NCBI RefSeq assembly: GCF_042662625.1
Contig: NZ_JBHSXH010000009.1
Location: 186,001 to 250,000 of the forward strand
Reading direction: 5' to 3'
Source: Halopelagius fulvigenes
GTDB taxonomy: Archaea > Halobacteriota > Halobacteria > Halobacteriales > Haloferacaceae
DNA: 64,000 nucleotides
The notes under the pieces are model-generated. The model ran no database searches, was not told where the DNA came from, and saw only the letters and a program-made list of their open reading frames with translations. Shown here in pieces: positions 50,292-58,519 of the stretch. The translations under genes and the position numbers were made by a program. Position 1 is the first letter of the stretch; every line of letters begins with the position of its first letter.

Positions 50292-51021
50292 TCGCCGTCG
50301 CGTACACGTACGCGAACTGGACGGTGTTGAACAGGCCGTGGACCGCCGCGGGCACGAACAGGTTCTCCGTCTTCTCGTACACCGTCCCCAGCGTCGCGCC
50401 GAGGAGGAGGATGACGCCGAGGGTGACGAACCGACCGCTCCCCGAGAAGGAACTCCAGTGGATGGCCGCGAAGACGGCGCTGGCGGCGACGATACCGAAC
50501 GCGGTGCCGTAGGCGCGGCGGAACGACCCCTGCACGACGCCGCGGAAGACGAGTTCCTCCGTCGGCCCCACCAACAGAACGGTCACCGGAATCAGGTAGA
50601 GGTAGTACACCGGTTCGTCCTGCCCCTGCGCGACGAGGTTGCTTCCGGCCATCTCGATGCCGAGCGCATTCATCCCGAACACGATAGCGAGGTAGAGGCC
50701 GACGAGTCCCAACAGGCCGCCGGCCACCCACGCCGCGTCGCGGGCCGTCGGCGCGCGGACGGACACCAACTCGCGTTGATCCGTCACGACGAGGTAGCCG
50801 ACGGCGGCCACGCCGAACCCGACGAACTGCGCGGCGCTGATCAACGCGCGTCCGAGTGCGCTCTCCGGCGCGACGCCGAACGCTTCGATGAGGGGTCGGC
50901 CGAGCGAGATGAAGATGCCGGCGGCGAGGATCGCGAGGCCGACGACGACGAACGCCCCACCGAACGCCCGGAGGTGCGTCCGCGCGTCGTGGAGCGACGA
51001 GGCTTGAGGATCGGTTGCCAT
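50278..51021 (-). CDS. CPBP-family intramembrane metalloprotease
   Basis: A 247-residue membrane protein with about eight hydrophobic segments. The CPBP (Abi) signature is complete: PTEELVFRGVVQGSFRRAYG near residue 155 with the EExxxR motif, ASAVFAAIHWSSFSGSG with its conserved histidine, and VYEKTENLFVPAAVHGLFNT with the third-motif histidine. Relatives cleave prenylated proteins or act in bacteriocin immunity; in archaea the substrate is unknown. The last codons and stop fall within the hairpin at 50239-50279 of the adjoining inverted-repeat region. It is transcribed leftward, downstream of pgi. Confidence 0.9.
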   Translation of the reverse strand: MATDPQASSLHDARTHLRAFGGAFVVVGLAILAAGIFISLGRPLIEAFGVAPESALGRALISAAQFVGFGVAAVGYLVVTDQRELVSVRAPTARDAAWVAGGLLGLVGLYLAIVFGMNALGIEMAGSNLVAQGQDEPVYYLYLIPVTVLLVGPTEELVFRGVVQGSFRRAYGTAFGIVAASAVFAAIHWSSFSGSGRFVTLGVILLLGATLGTVYEKTENLFVPAAVHGLFNTVQFAYVYATATHLF

Positions 51022-51102
51022 GGCGAAGACGGCAGTCGGTAGGCCGCCGCGGCGGATAGAATCACCGATCGGGCGCGCGGTCGCCGGTTCCGCCCCGCCC
51101 GA

Positions 51103-52395
51103 CTACTCGACGACCAGCGTCGTCTTCTCCGCGACGGCGTCGGCCTCCTCGAAGTCGCCGCCGCCGAGCAAGCCGCGCGCGGCCCGCTTACCCCACTCGA
51201 CGGCGGGTTGGGTGAACGTCGAGACGTTCGCCAGTTCGCCGTAGAGGACGCAGGCGGCCTCCATCCCGTAGAGCAGTTCGCCCAGTCCGCGTTCGTCCAC
51301 GCGGTCGATTTCGATGCGGACGTTCGGGACGCCCGCGGCGGCGAGACTCGCCTCCGTCGCCTCGAACTCGGCGTCTAAGAGTTCGCCGAGCGACGACCCG
51401 CCGAGGTAGGAGAGGCCCTGCAGGTCCGTCTCGGGAATCTCCCGGTCCTCGCGTTCGCGCGGGCGGACCAGCGTCACGAGTTTGTCGCGCGGGCCGGCCC
51501 GGTACAGTTGGAGTTGGGAGTGTTGATCCGTTGCCCCGAGGGCGCGGGCGGGCGTCTGGCCGAGGCCGTCCTTGCCGAGGCTCTCGGCCCACAACTGCGC
51601 GAACCACTCGGCGAAGTACTCCAAGGACTCCGCGTAGGGCATCATCGCGTTCGTCAGCGCGCCCCGTTGCGCGAGGGCGTACGTGGTCGCCCCGTAGGCG
51701 TACGCCGGAGAGTCGAACAGCGACCCCGAGAGGCGGTCCGCCTCTTCGGCCGCACCCGTCAGTAAGGCATCCAAATCGTGGCCCTGAATCGCCGCCGCGG
51801 CGAGTCCGACCGTCGAGAGCACGGAGAACCGGCCGGGGACCCCCTCAGGCACGTCCAACGCGGGCAGGTCGTGCTTCTCCGCGAGGTTCCGGAGGTTGCC
51901 CTCCTCGCCCGTCGTGACGAACGTGCGGTCGGTCCAGTCGACGCCCGCCGCCTCCATCGCATCGCGGACGACGAGGAAGTTCGAGAGCGTCTCCGCCGTC
52001 GTGCCGGACCGCGAGACGACGTTGACGACGGTTTCGGAGAGCGGAAGCGACTCCGCGAGCGTCGAGACGTGCTCGGGGTCAACGTTGTCGAGGTAGTACG
52101 CGTCCGGGTCGTCCTCGTCGGCGAGGGCCTCCGTCAGCGTCGCCGCGCCGAGGGCGCTCCCGCCGATGCCGACGGTGACTATCGCCTCGGCGTCACCGAA
52201 CGGTTCGACGGCGGCGCGAATCCCGTCGGCGTCCGCCGTCTCGGGCAGGTTCAACGCCGCGTAGCCGTGTTCGGCGTCGGCGCGTCCCGACTCGATGCGT
52301 TCGTGCGCGGCGGCGACCGTCTCGTCCAACCGTTCGAGGCTGTCTCGCGAGACGCTCGGCGTCCCGTCGAGGACGTTCCCGATATCGACGTGCAT
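51103..52395 (-). CDS. pgi: Glucose-6-phosphate isomerase
   Basis: A 430-residue phosphoglucose isomerase of the classical, non-cupin superfamily. The phosphate-binding region is TVGIGGSALGAATLTEAL and SRSGTTAETLSNFLVV. TDQHSQLQLYRAGP contains the catalytic histidine, and TQPAVEWGKRAARGLL the lysine. Glutamate in FSVLSTVGLAAAAIQG-adjacent helices is placed as usual. It interconverts glucose-6-P and fructose-6-P for gluconeogenesis and glycogen or sugar use. Start ATG at 52393-52395 (MHVDIGNVLDG) is chosen; further upstream reading is basic and arginine-rich. Confidence 0.94.
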   Translation of the reverse strand: MHVDIGNVLDGTPSVSRDSLERLDETVAAAHERIESGRADAEHGYAALNLPETADADGIRAAVEPFGDAEAIVTVGIGGSALGAATLTEALADEDDPDAYYLDNVDPEHVSTLAESLPLSETVVNVVSRSGTTAETLSNFLVVRDAMEAAGVDWTDRTFVTTGEEGNLRNLAEKHDLPALDVPEGVPGRFSVLSTVGLAAAAIQGHDLDALLTGAAEEADRLSGSLFDSPAYAYGATTYALAQRGALTNAMMPYAESLEYFAEWFAQLWAESLGKDGLGQTPARALGATDQHSQLQLYRAGPRDKLVTLVRPREREDREIPETDLQGLSYLGGSSLGELLDAEFEATEASLAAAGVPNVRIEIDRVDERGLGELLYGMEAACVLYGELANVSTFTQPAVEWGKRAARGLLGGGDFEEADAVAEKTTLVVE

Positions 52396-52524
52396 ACGAC
52401 AACAGCCGACGGCGGCGGGGAAAAAGGTGGGTCCCCGGTTCCGACGGACGCGAACCGCGGCGGGAGAATGAAACGCCCGCTGCGGACCGGTTCGCTTAAT
52501 CGCCGCCGAGTCCAATCGCCGCCA

Positions 52525-53058
52525 ATGGCGGACGGGTACAACGGCGTCCTCGGCGCGTTCCCCTACGCGTTCCGGTCGAGTCGGTCGCTCCTGTTCAAGT
52601 CGTACGTGCTGGTGAGCGCGGCGGCCGTCGGCCTCGTCTCGCTCTTCGTCCTGATGGGCGTCGTCGTCCTCGTCGGCAACACCGCCGCCGTCCAAGGCGG
52701 GTCGCTCACGCTCTCGCGGGCGTTCTACATCGTCGTCGGTCTGCTGGTCGTCCTCCCGGCCGTCGCTCCGACGCTCGTCGTCGCGCGGCGGCACCGCCGG
52801 GGCATCGAGTCGCGGGACGAGTACGAGGCGGCCCTCGCCGTCGCCGGCTTCCTGTTTCTGCTCTCTCTGTACCTCGGCCTCGTCGCGTCGATGCCCGAGA
52901 CGTTCGTCCTCGACGGCGAGACGGTCACCCGCCCCGCGCCGTCGGGCGTCTTCGCCCCCGTCGTCGCCCTCCTCTACGCGATTCCGCCCGCCCTCTCGTG
53001 GGTCGTCCCCCTCGTTGGCGCTCTCCTCATCGGGGCGGTCCACCGCCTCTTCGGGTGA
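52525..53058 (+). CDS. Haloarchaeal membrane protein, four predicted helices
   Basis: A 177-residue protein starting MADGYNGVLGAFPYAFRSSR. Membrane segments are at about 27-52 (SYVLVSAAAVGLVSLFVLMG), 68-85 (FYIVVGLLVVLPAVAPTLVV), 108-126 (AGFLFLLSLYLGLVASMP) and 145-172. The FPYAFRSSRSLLFKSYVL start is a feature of a conserved but uncharacterised haloarchaeal family. A polar linker HRRGIESRDEYEAALA joins the second and third helices. It is divergent from pgi and convergent with the VTT-domain gene, nine bases away. Confidence 0.78.
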   Translation: MADGYNGVLGAFPYAFRSSRSLLFKSYVLVSAAAVGLVSLFVLMGVVVLVGNTAAVQGGSLTLSRAFYIVVGLLVVLPAVAPTLVVARRHRRGIESRDEYEAALAVAGFLFLLSLYLGLVASMPETFVLDGETVTRPAPSGVFAPVVALLYAIPPALSWVVPLVGALLIGAVHRLFG

Positions 53059-53066
53059 GAGGGAGG

Positions 53067-53744
53067 TCACCGAACGGCGTCGAACTTCCCGCGTCCGAGG
53101 TAGATCAGTGCGGAGAGGGCGACGAGTGCCGCCGCGACGGACCCGGCGGCGAGGAGGCGTCCGGACGCGGCGCGTTCGCCGACGTGAGCGACGAGGAGGA
53201 ACGTCGGCACCCGCCCGACGGCGACGAGGGCGACGAGCGTCCGTATCCGGAGCGTCGTGAGACCCGCGAGGGCGCAGACGGCGTCGTCCGGGAAGGCGGG
53301 AAAGAGGAAGACGACGAACAGACCGACCGCGCCGCGTTCCTCGACGAACGAGTCGAACCGTTCGAGGACGGAATCGTCCACGACGCGTTCGACGTACGGG
53401 CGGCCGAACCGCCGCGCGAGGACGAAGACGACGGTGCTGCCGACGACGACGCCGACGACGCTGTACGCCGCACCGCGGAGAGTCCCGAACAGGTAGCCCC
53501 CGACGACGCCGAGCGTCTGCCCCGGTATCGGCGCGAAGACGACCTGCGCGGCCTGCACGCCGACGAACGCGACGCCCGCGTACGGCCCGAGGCGTTCGAC
53601 GGCGATGCGAATCCGCTCGGGGTCCGCGAGGGACGGCGCGAAGGCGTGAACCGAAAGCGCCGCGGCGACGGCGACGACGAGGAGGGCGGAGAGGCGAATC
53701 GCGGCGTCGCGCCGGGCGCGGTCGGACTCGAAGACGCGTCCCAT
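53067..53744 (-). CDS. TVP38/TMEM64 (VTT-domain) membrane protein
   Basis: A 225-residue DedA-superfamily protein with VTT fold. Characteristic segments are APIPGQTLGVVGGYLFGTLR, VVVGSTVVFVLARRFGRPYV and VFLFPAFPDDAVCALAGLTT. The first holds the conserved P-G-x(3,5)-G-x-G-F/L-like stretch and the last the F/PFxPDD motif. TVP38 and DedA relatives scramble or move lipids in the membrane. It precedes a PHP gene and a CDP-alcohol phosphatidyltransferase read in the same direction, so a membrane-lipid theme is possible. Its start is only one base past the PHP stop. Confidence 0.88.
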   Translation of the reverse strand: MGRVFESDRARRDAAIRLSALLVVAVAAALSVHAFAPSLADPERIRIAVERLGPYAGVAFVGVQAAQVVFAPIPGQTLGVVGGYLFGTLRGAAYSVVGVVVGSTVVFVLARRFGRPYVERVVDDSVLERFDSFVEERGAVGLFVVFLFPAFPDDAVCALAGLTTLRIRTLVALVAVGRVPTFLLVAHVGERAASGRLLAAGSVAAALVALSALIYLGRGKFDAVR

Positions 53745-53745
53745 C

Positions 53746-54543
53746 TCAGAGTATCGACGCGGTCAGGATGCTCGCGTTCGTCGCGTACTTTTCGAGATAC
53801 TGGCGGGCGGTCGTTCGCTCCCCGCGGACGGCGGTTCGCCCCGCGGCGACGGCGTCCAGAACCGCCTCGGGGTCGGCCTCCCGCCCCCGGGGGACGCCGA
53901 CGACGGTGTACGCTCTCCCCACGAGTGCGGGGCCGTGCGCGTCGCTCCCGCCGACGCCGGGCATCCCTCGGGCGTCGGCGTACGACCGGGCCTGCCCGTT
54001 CCGCAGTCCGGTGAGCGTGTGGGCGTTGTACACCTCGACGGCGTTCACCGATGCGGCGTCTATCGCGCGCCGCCGCGCCCCGTGCCGCGAGCGCTGAAAC
54101 GGGTGGGGGACGACGCTGACGCCGCCCGCGTCGGCGACGCGGCGCGACGTCTCGGCGAGCGAAAGGCCGGTTTCGGGAACCGCCTCGACGCCGAGGGCCA
54201 GGAGGTGCCCCTCCGCAGTCGAAACTTCGACGCCGGGGACGCCGACGAGTCCGTAGGCGGGGGCCAACTCGGCGGCCCGGAGGGACTCGCCTATCGCGTC
54301 GTGGTCGGTGACCGCCACCGCGTCGAGTCCGGCGGCCGCGGCGCGTTCGAGTATCGCCTCCACGGGCGTCTCGCAGTCGTAGGAGTCCTCCGAGTGGACG
54401 TGCGGGTCGAACCGCAGCGCCCGATAGCGACCGAAGAGCGACCCGCCTGCGTCGCCAGCGCCGTCGGTGTCGTCTTCGCCGTCGGTATTGTCTGCGTCGC
54501 CGCTCTCCACGTCCGCATCGTCTCGAACTCGCCGGACCGTCAT
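53746..54543 (-). CDS. PHP-domain phosphoesterase
   Basis: A 265-residue protein. After a ~40-residue acidic, disordered leader, the PHP domain begins FDPHVHSEDSYDCETPVEAI, with the HxH metal motif, and continues DAVAVTDHDAIGESLRAAEL. VPGVEVSTAEGHLLALGVEA, VSVVPHPFQRSRHGARRRAI and PGVGGSDAHGPALVGRAYTV supply further His/Asp ligands. PHP proteins cleave phosphate esters such as nucleoside or histidinol phosphates; specificity is open. The ATG at 54541-54543 overlaps the end of the phosphatidyltransferase gene by four bases, so coupled translation is likely. Confidence 0.9.
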   Translation of the reverse strand: MTVRRVRDDADVESGDADNTDGEDDTDGAGDAGGSLFGRYRALRFDPHVHSEDSYDCETPVEAILERAAAAGLDAVAVTDHDAIGESLRAAELAPAYGLVGVPGVEVSTAEGHLLALGVEAVPETGLSLAETSRRVADAGGVSVVPHPFQRSRHGARRRAIDAASVNAVEVYNAHTLTGLRNGQARSYADARGMPGVGGSDAHGPALVGRAYTVVGVPRGREADPEAVLDAVAAGRTAVRGERTTARQYLEKYATNASILTASIL

Positions 54544-55238
54544 GCGTATCCGAATTCGAGGGCGAGGCAGAGCGCGATGGTGACGCCGCCGCCGACGCCG
54601 ACCAACGTGTGCGCGAAGTCCGTCTTGTACGCCTTGTACTCGGAGGTCATCAGGGGACAGACGGCGACGACGGTGAGTCCCGCCACCCACCCGTTCCAGA
54701 GGGGGACGAACTGAAAGAGGAAGTAGTTCGTGAGGACGACGGCGTGGGTGTGGACGACGGTGGTGCCGTGGTAGTAACTCGTCCCCTCCTCGTCGAAGAA
54801 CCCCTCGTCGTTGTGGCGGATGAGTCTGAGGCCGCCGAACATGATGACGACGAACCCGACGACGGCGCTGGCGACGGCGTGCGGCGAGACGACGACGTGG
54901 TACAGCAACGCCGCCGAGACGAGGTAGGTGAAGATGTCGATGAAGGAGTCTATCTGCCGCCCGAACGCCGACGGACTGCCGTGTTCTCGCGCGTAGTAGC
55001 CGTCGAGTTTGTCGAACGCGAACCCGACGAGGACGGCGACGATGCCCCAGTTCGGTTCGTTCTGGACGAACAACACCGCGCCGACCCACGCCCAGAACAA
55101 CGCGGCGAGGCTCAACCAGTCCGCGACACCCAACCGACTCACCATGTTGTCGCCCGCCGTCGAACGGAGCACCCGACGCGCCCGCGCGTCCACCTGTTCG
55201 CTCCAGCCCCGAAGTACGGACCTCCCTTCGTTGGACAT
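54540..55238 (-). CDS. CDP-alcohol phosphatidyltransferase
   Basis: A 232-residue membrane enzyme. The class-defining motif D-G-x2-A-R-x8-G-x3-D-x3-D is complete: Asp79-Gly80, Ala83-Arg84, Gly93, Asp97 and Asp101 in DKLDGYYAREHGSPSAFGRQ followed by IDSFID. About six helices are predicted. It transfers an alcohol phosphate such as inositol, glycerol or serine from CDP-linked lipid (CDP-archaeol in archaea) in polar-lipid synthesis; the acceptor is unknown. It is the first gene of the leftward group CDP-AP, PHP, VTT. Confidence 0.9.
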   Translation of the reverse strand: MSNEGRSVLRGWSEQVDARARRVLRSTAGDNMVSRLGVADWLSLAALFWAWVGAVLFVQNEPNWGIVAVLVGFAFDKLDGYYAREHGSPSAFGRQIDSFIDIFTYLVSAALLYHVVVSPHAVASAVVGFVVIMFGGLRLIRHNDEGFFDEEGTSYYHGTTVVHTHAVVLTNYFLFQFVPLWNGWVAGLTVVAVCPLMTSEYKAYKTDFAHTLVGVGGGVTIALCLALEFGYA

Positions 55239-55338
55239 GTGGCTCTCTACGCCGATAACGGTCCCGAGAGCGCATAAATTTTCCCGCCGCGCTACATAAT
55301 TAAATAGAAGATATATAGAAACGGAGCGCTATCGAGAT

Positions 55339-55917
55339 CTACGTGCGCTCAATATCTTCGACGCGTCGCCGCCGCAGTGGGCCGACGCGGTAGTAGGCGT
55401 GTTCGAACCGGCGTTCGAAGCCGTTGGCCTCGAACATCCACTGCGAGGGCTTGTTGTCGAGGGCGACGAGGGCGTGTACCGCCCCGGCCCCGGCGTCGGC
55501 GGCGACGGTGCGGGCCCGGGAGACGAGGGCGGTGGCGATTCCCCGCCCCCGGTGGGAGGGGCGGACGAACACGCGCCTGACGTACCCGCCGTCGAACGTC
55601 AGCGTCTCTTCGAGGGGGTGGATGCGGTGCGTCGCGTCGACGCTGACGAACAGGTGGCCCACTATCTCGTCGCCGTCGAGTGCGCAGAGGACCGTCTCGT
55701 CGTCGCGGAGTTCCGCGAACGCCTCGTACTCCCCGCCTACCGCCGTCGGGTCGCGGGCCGCGAACGCGACACCTTCGACGGCGGCGTCGGCCCCGGCGTC
55801 GTCCCGCGGGTCGGCGACGTACTGGTACATCCGCGTCCCCGTGATTCCGACCCGCTTCAGCGCCTCGTACACCCGTCGTGCGCGTTCGTTCCGCGTCAAC
55901 CGCCAGAGCGCGGGCAT
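55339..55917 (-). CDS. GNAT-family N-acetyltransferase
   Basis: A 192-residue acetyltransferase. The N-terminal segment MPALWRLTRNERARRVYEAL is basic and may be an extension. The GNAT core shows AFAELRDDETVLCALDGDEI, GGYVRRVFVRPSHRGRGIAT (the acetyl-CoA loop RGRGIA) and HALVALDNKPSQWMFEANGF. The acceptor is not indicated. It stands next to the divergent DUF5812 gene and 100 bases from the CDP-alcohol phosphatidyltransferase, which starts nearby in the same leftward direction. Confidence 0.88.
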   Translation of the reverse strand: MPALWRLTRNERARRVYEALKRVGITGTRMYQYVADPRDDAGADAAVEGVAFAARDPTAVGGEYEAFAELRDDETVLCALDGDEIVGHLFVSVDATHRIHPLEETLTFDGGYVRRVFVRPSHRGRGIATALVSRARTVAADAGAGAVHALVALDNKPSQWMFEANGFERRFEHAYYRVGPLRRRRVEDIERT

Positions 55918-56012
55918 GTGCGGGTGGTCGCCGAGGCGGCGGATAAACGCTCGGAAGGCGGCGGCCGCCGATGACGAAACCCCGAAGGGGGCGCGCGGCG
56001 TACCTCGCGGCG

Positions 56013-56489
56013 ATGACCGACGAAGAACGGGTCGAAGGCACGTTTCTCGTGACCGCCGCGGACGACGACTCGGCCGTGTTGAAAGACGTCGAGACGGGAC
56101 AGGTCCACACGCTCTCGTCGAACCCCGGCGTCGAACGCCACGACGCCGTCGAGGGCGTCGTCTCCCCCGACCCGCCGATGAACGTCTCCTACCAACTCGT
56201 GGAGATGCGAGAGCGCAGACCGCTTTCGCTGGAGGTGAGCGACGAGTCGCCGACGGCCCGCGCCCGGGACATCGCCGCCGACCAACCGGTGGGCGAACTG
56301 ACGCGGGAGGAACGGGCGGGGACCGGCGAACTGCACGTCATCACCGTCCCCGAGGAGACGACGGACGAGGCGGTTTCGGACGTGGCCGACGACGAGGAAG
56401 GAACCCTCTCTCGGGCGGCGCGCCTCGGCGTGAACCGCGTGGAGATTCGCTCCGAACCGGGCGTCGTCGTCGTGCGGTACATGCCCTGA
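56013..56489 (+). CDS. DUF5812-type haloarchaeal protein
   Basis: A 158-residue soluble protein starting MTDEERVEGTFLVTAADDDS. It continues AVLKDVETGQVHTLSSNPGV, SVTYELVE-like VSYQLVEMRERRPLSLEVSD, TARARDIAADQPVGELTREE and RAARLGVNRVEIRSEPGVVV. This matches the haloarchaeal DUF5812 family, of unknown function. An OB-like first half and a C-terminal alpha/beta part are suggested by strand patterns. The ATG at 56013 is preferred because the 14 residues in front of it are basic. Confidence 0.82.
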   Translation: MTDEERVEGTFLVTAADDDSAVLKDVETGQVHTLSSNPGVERHDAVEGVVSPDPPMNVSYQLVEMRERRPLSLEVSDESPTARARDIAADQPVGELTREERAGTGELHVITVPEETTDEAVSDVADDEEGTLSRAARLGVNRVEIRSEPGVVVVRYMP

Positions 56490-56520
56490 ACGCGGGCGAC
56501 GAGTGCGGCCGGTGAAGAAA

Positions 56521-56529
56521 TAGTATACG
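56521..56529 (+). promoter_or_regulatory. TATA box of the 98-residue membrane protein gene
   Basis: TAGTATACG is centred 26 bases before the ATG at 56551, a leaderless arrangement in a locally AT-rich spacer after the DUF5812 stop. Confidence 0.55.
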
Positions 56530-56550
56530 TTTGTCGAGAAACGGGCCGGC

Positions 56551-56847
56551 ATGGAGAGACAGCGAATCGTTGTACTCGCCTACGTCGTCTTCGGAGTACA
56601 CCTCACGGTCCGCGGAACGTTACGACTCCTCGCGGAGGGCATCTCCTTGTGGCCGGTCTTCGCCGCGGCCAGCGGACTTCTGCTACTGGTGGTTCTCGCA
56701 CGGAGCGTCGTGCGCGGCGAAACCGACGACGAATTCGAGACGGCCGCCGAGAACGACGTGCTGTTCTGGCCTCTCGTCGTCGCCGCCTGCTTCTGGGGGG
56801 TCACTACCGCCCTCGATTTACTCGGCTCCGACGTCGTACTCTCCTGA
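56551..56847 (+). CDS. Small membrane protein, three predicted helices
   Basis: A 98-residue protein starting MERQRIVVLAYVVFGVHLTV. Hydrophobic segments lie at about 6-25, 35-52 (VFAAASGLLLLVVLARSVV) and 72-92 (FWPLVVAACFWGVTTALDLL). A charged loop RGETDDEFETAAENDV lies between the second and third. No known family is recognised. The TATA box at the right distance supports expression. Confidence 0.75.
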   Translation: MERQRIVVLAYVVFGVHLTVRGTLRLLAEGISLWPVFAAASGLLLLVVLARSVVRGETDDEFETAAENDVLFWPLVVAACFWGVTTALDLLGSDVVLS

Positions 56848-56894
56848 CGCCGCGCGTCGCCCTCCGCAACCGCGTCGCTCGACGCGTCGGGTCC

Positions 56895-57248
56895 TCAACT
56901 CCCTCCGTCGCGCGCTTTACCGGTCGTCGCGCCCGGCCCGCCGTTGCTCTGGACCTTCCATCCGCCCTCTATCTCGCCGGGTTCCGTGTCGCGGGCGGCG
57001 TACGCTATCTCCGTCTCCGACCCCATCGCCGACGGCCCCTCCACTGATTCGATGCGGAGGGGAACGTCCAAGGAGTCGCCGCAACAGCCGGTATCGACGA
57101 ACTCCTCGTACGTGTCGCCGACGCTCGGACTCTCGACGACGCGCCGGAGGTACGACCTGAACCGATCGGTCTCTAGTTGGTCGCGCCCCCACGCGCTGAG
57201 TTCGTCCGGGTACGAGACGACGACTCTGCGTGCGGTGTCGGTGCTCAT
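56895..57248 (-). CDS. Conserved haloarchaeal hypothetical protein
   Basis: A 117-residue soluble protein starting MSTDTARRVVVSYPDELSAW. It contains RDQLETDRFRSYLRRVVESP, VGDTYEEFVDTGCCGDSLDV, PLRIESVEGPSAMGSETEIA and IEGGWKVQSNGG. The CCGDSLDVPLRI centre is distinctive. Only two cysteines are present (CC), so a metal site would need other ligands. No family known to me. The ATG at 57246-57248 is chosen as the upstream reading is unlike haloarchaeal coding sequence. It is convergent with the small membrane gene. Confidence 0.7.
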   Translation of the reverse strand: MSTDTARRVVVSYPDELSAWGRDQLETDRFRSYLRRVVESPSVGDTYEEFVDTGCCGDSLDVPLRIESVEGPSAMGSETEIAYAARDTEPGEIEGGWKVQSNGGPGATTGKARDGGS

Positions 57249-57634
57249 GCCCTCAAATACGCGCTCGAACGCAAAGGCCCTCCCGCCGGCACTCGCAGGG
57301 GGACGGGTCGCCGACCCCTGCGAACACGTAAGATAATCAAACCATCCCAGAATACCGGAATTGAGTCGAGAGAAGAATTGAAACGTAGTCAATCGAACGA
57401 GTTGTTCTGCAACGTGCAGCCTTTGAGCCCTCCAAAAACGTACAGGGTGAGTACTGTTTACTTAGAAAAACATGAACTATGTTAGTACTCCATTCTGACC
57501 ATCTGGCCCGATAACCACGAGCGGTTATTTAAGCATCTTAGACCCAATAACGTCCACAGAGACGCGCTCTGGGCATTCACGAGTAGTTAACGTACTTAGG
57601 AAGGCTTATTCGGCATCCAAGATGAACGGATTCC
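57249..57634. other. 386-base intergenic region upstream of secF
   Basis: No gene found. From about 57330 the composition becomes clearly AT-rich for this genome. It includes gttatttaagc near 57524-57533, a good TATA-like box about 105 bases before secF, and a second box at 57605. Two promoters could therefore drive secFD, one of them with a leader. The leftward hypothetical gene at 57248 must also start here. Confidence 0.5.
57605..57610 (+). promoter_or_regulatory. Proximal TATA-like box of secF
   Basis: CTTATT is centred about 28 bases before the secF ATG at 57635. An out-of-frame ATG at 57622 would not be transcribed if this box is used, since the start point would fall after it. Confidence 0.4.
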
Positions 57635-58519
57635 ATGGCCGAGTTCACTGTACCGGAGGTAGATTACACCCGGTACACGAATCGCCAACTCGCGGCGGTC
57701 CCACTCGCGGTTCTCGTGGTCGCCCTTCTCGTCATCGCGGGATGGTACGTCGCAACCGGTGCGCCGGTGAACCAGGGGATAGAGTTCACCGGCGGCACCG
57801 AGATACAGGTCGCGGTCGATGCACCGCCGGCGCAAGCCGAACAACAGATACGGCAGGCGTTCACCGCCGAACCCGAGTCCATCCGCTCGGTTCCGACCGA
57901 GAACACGTACATCGTGACGTTCCAGTCGGAGGACGGGTCGTCGGTGAACCCCTCGCAACTCGAACGGCAGGCGGAGCAAGCGGGCTTCGAGATTCGAGCC
58001 ATCTCCTCCGTCTCGCCGAGTTTCGGCGGCGACACGCAGACGCTCGCACTCGGCGGCGTGGTGGTGGCGTTCCTCGGGATGAGCCTCCTCGTCTTCGCGA
58101 TGTTCCGGACGTTCGTCCCCTCTATCGCGGTGGTCATCTCGGCGTTCTCCGACATCGTCATCCCGTTGGCGCTGATGAACGTCCTCGGCATCGAACTGTC
58201 CTTGGGGACGGTCGCCGCGCTTCTGATGCTCATCGGGTACTCCGTGGACTCGGACATCCTCTTGAACAACCACATCCTCCGCCGGTCGGGTGACTTCTAC
58301 GAGTCCACCTACCGCGCGATGCGGACCGGCGTGACGATGACGCTCACGTCCATCGCGGCGATGATAGTCATGACCGTGACGGCGACCATCTTCGGCATCC
58401 AACTGCTGGCCGCCATCGGGACGGTCCTCGTCTTCGGTCTCTCCGTCGACCTGATGAACACCTACATGCTGAACCTGAGTCTCCTCCGCTGGTACAAGTA
58501 CGAGGGGGTGGCCCGATAA
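57635..58519 (+). CDS. secF: Protein-export membrane protein SecF
   Basis: A 294-residue SecF, partner of SecD in ion-gradient-assisted protein translocation through SecYEG. The first helix (VPLAVLVVALLVIAGWYVAT) precedes GIEFTGGTEIQVAV, the conserved GxEFxGG segment. Helices 2-6 include LALGGVVVAFLGMSLLVFAM and LMLIGYSVDSDILLNNHIL, the SecF signature. The end, FGLSVDLMNTYMLNLSLLRW, is the last helix. All six helices are intact and the length is normal for archaea. Its stop overlaps the start of secD by one base, the standard haloarchaeal secF-secD order. Confidence 0.95.
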   Translation: MAEFTVPEVDYTRYTNRQLAAVPLAVLVVALLVIAGWYVATGAPVNQGIEFTGGTEIQVAVDAPPAQAEQQIRQAFTAEPESIRSVPTENTYIVTFQSEDGSSVNPSQLERQAEQAGFEIRAISSVSPSFGGDTQTLALGGVVVAFLGMSLLVFAMFRTFVPSIAVVISAFSDIVIPLALMNVLGIELSLGTVAALLMLIGYSVDSDILLNNHILRRSGDFYESTYRAMRTGVTMTLTSIAAMIVMTVTATIFGIQLLAAIGTVLVFGLSVDLMNTYMLNLSLLRWYKYEGVAR

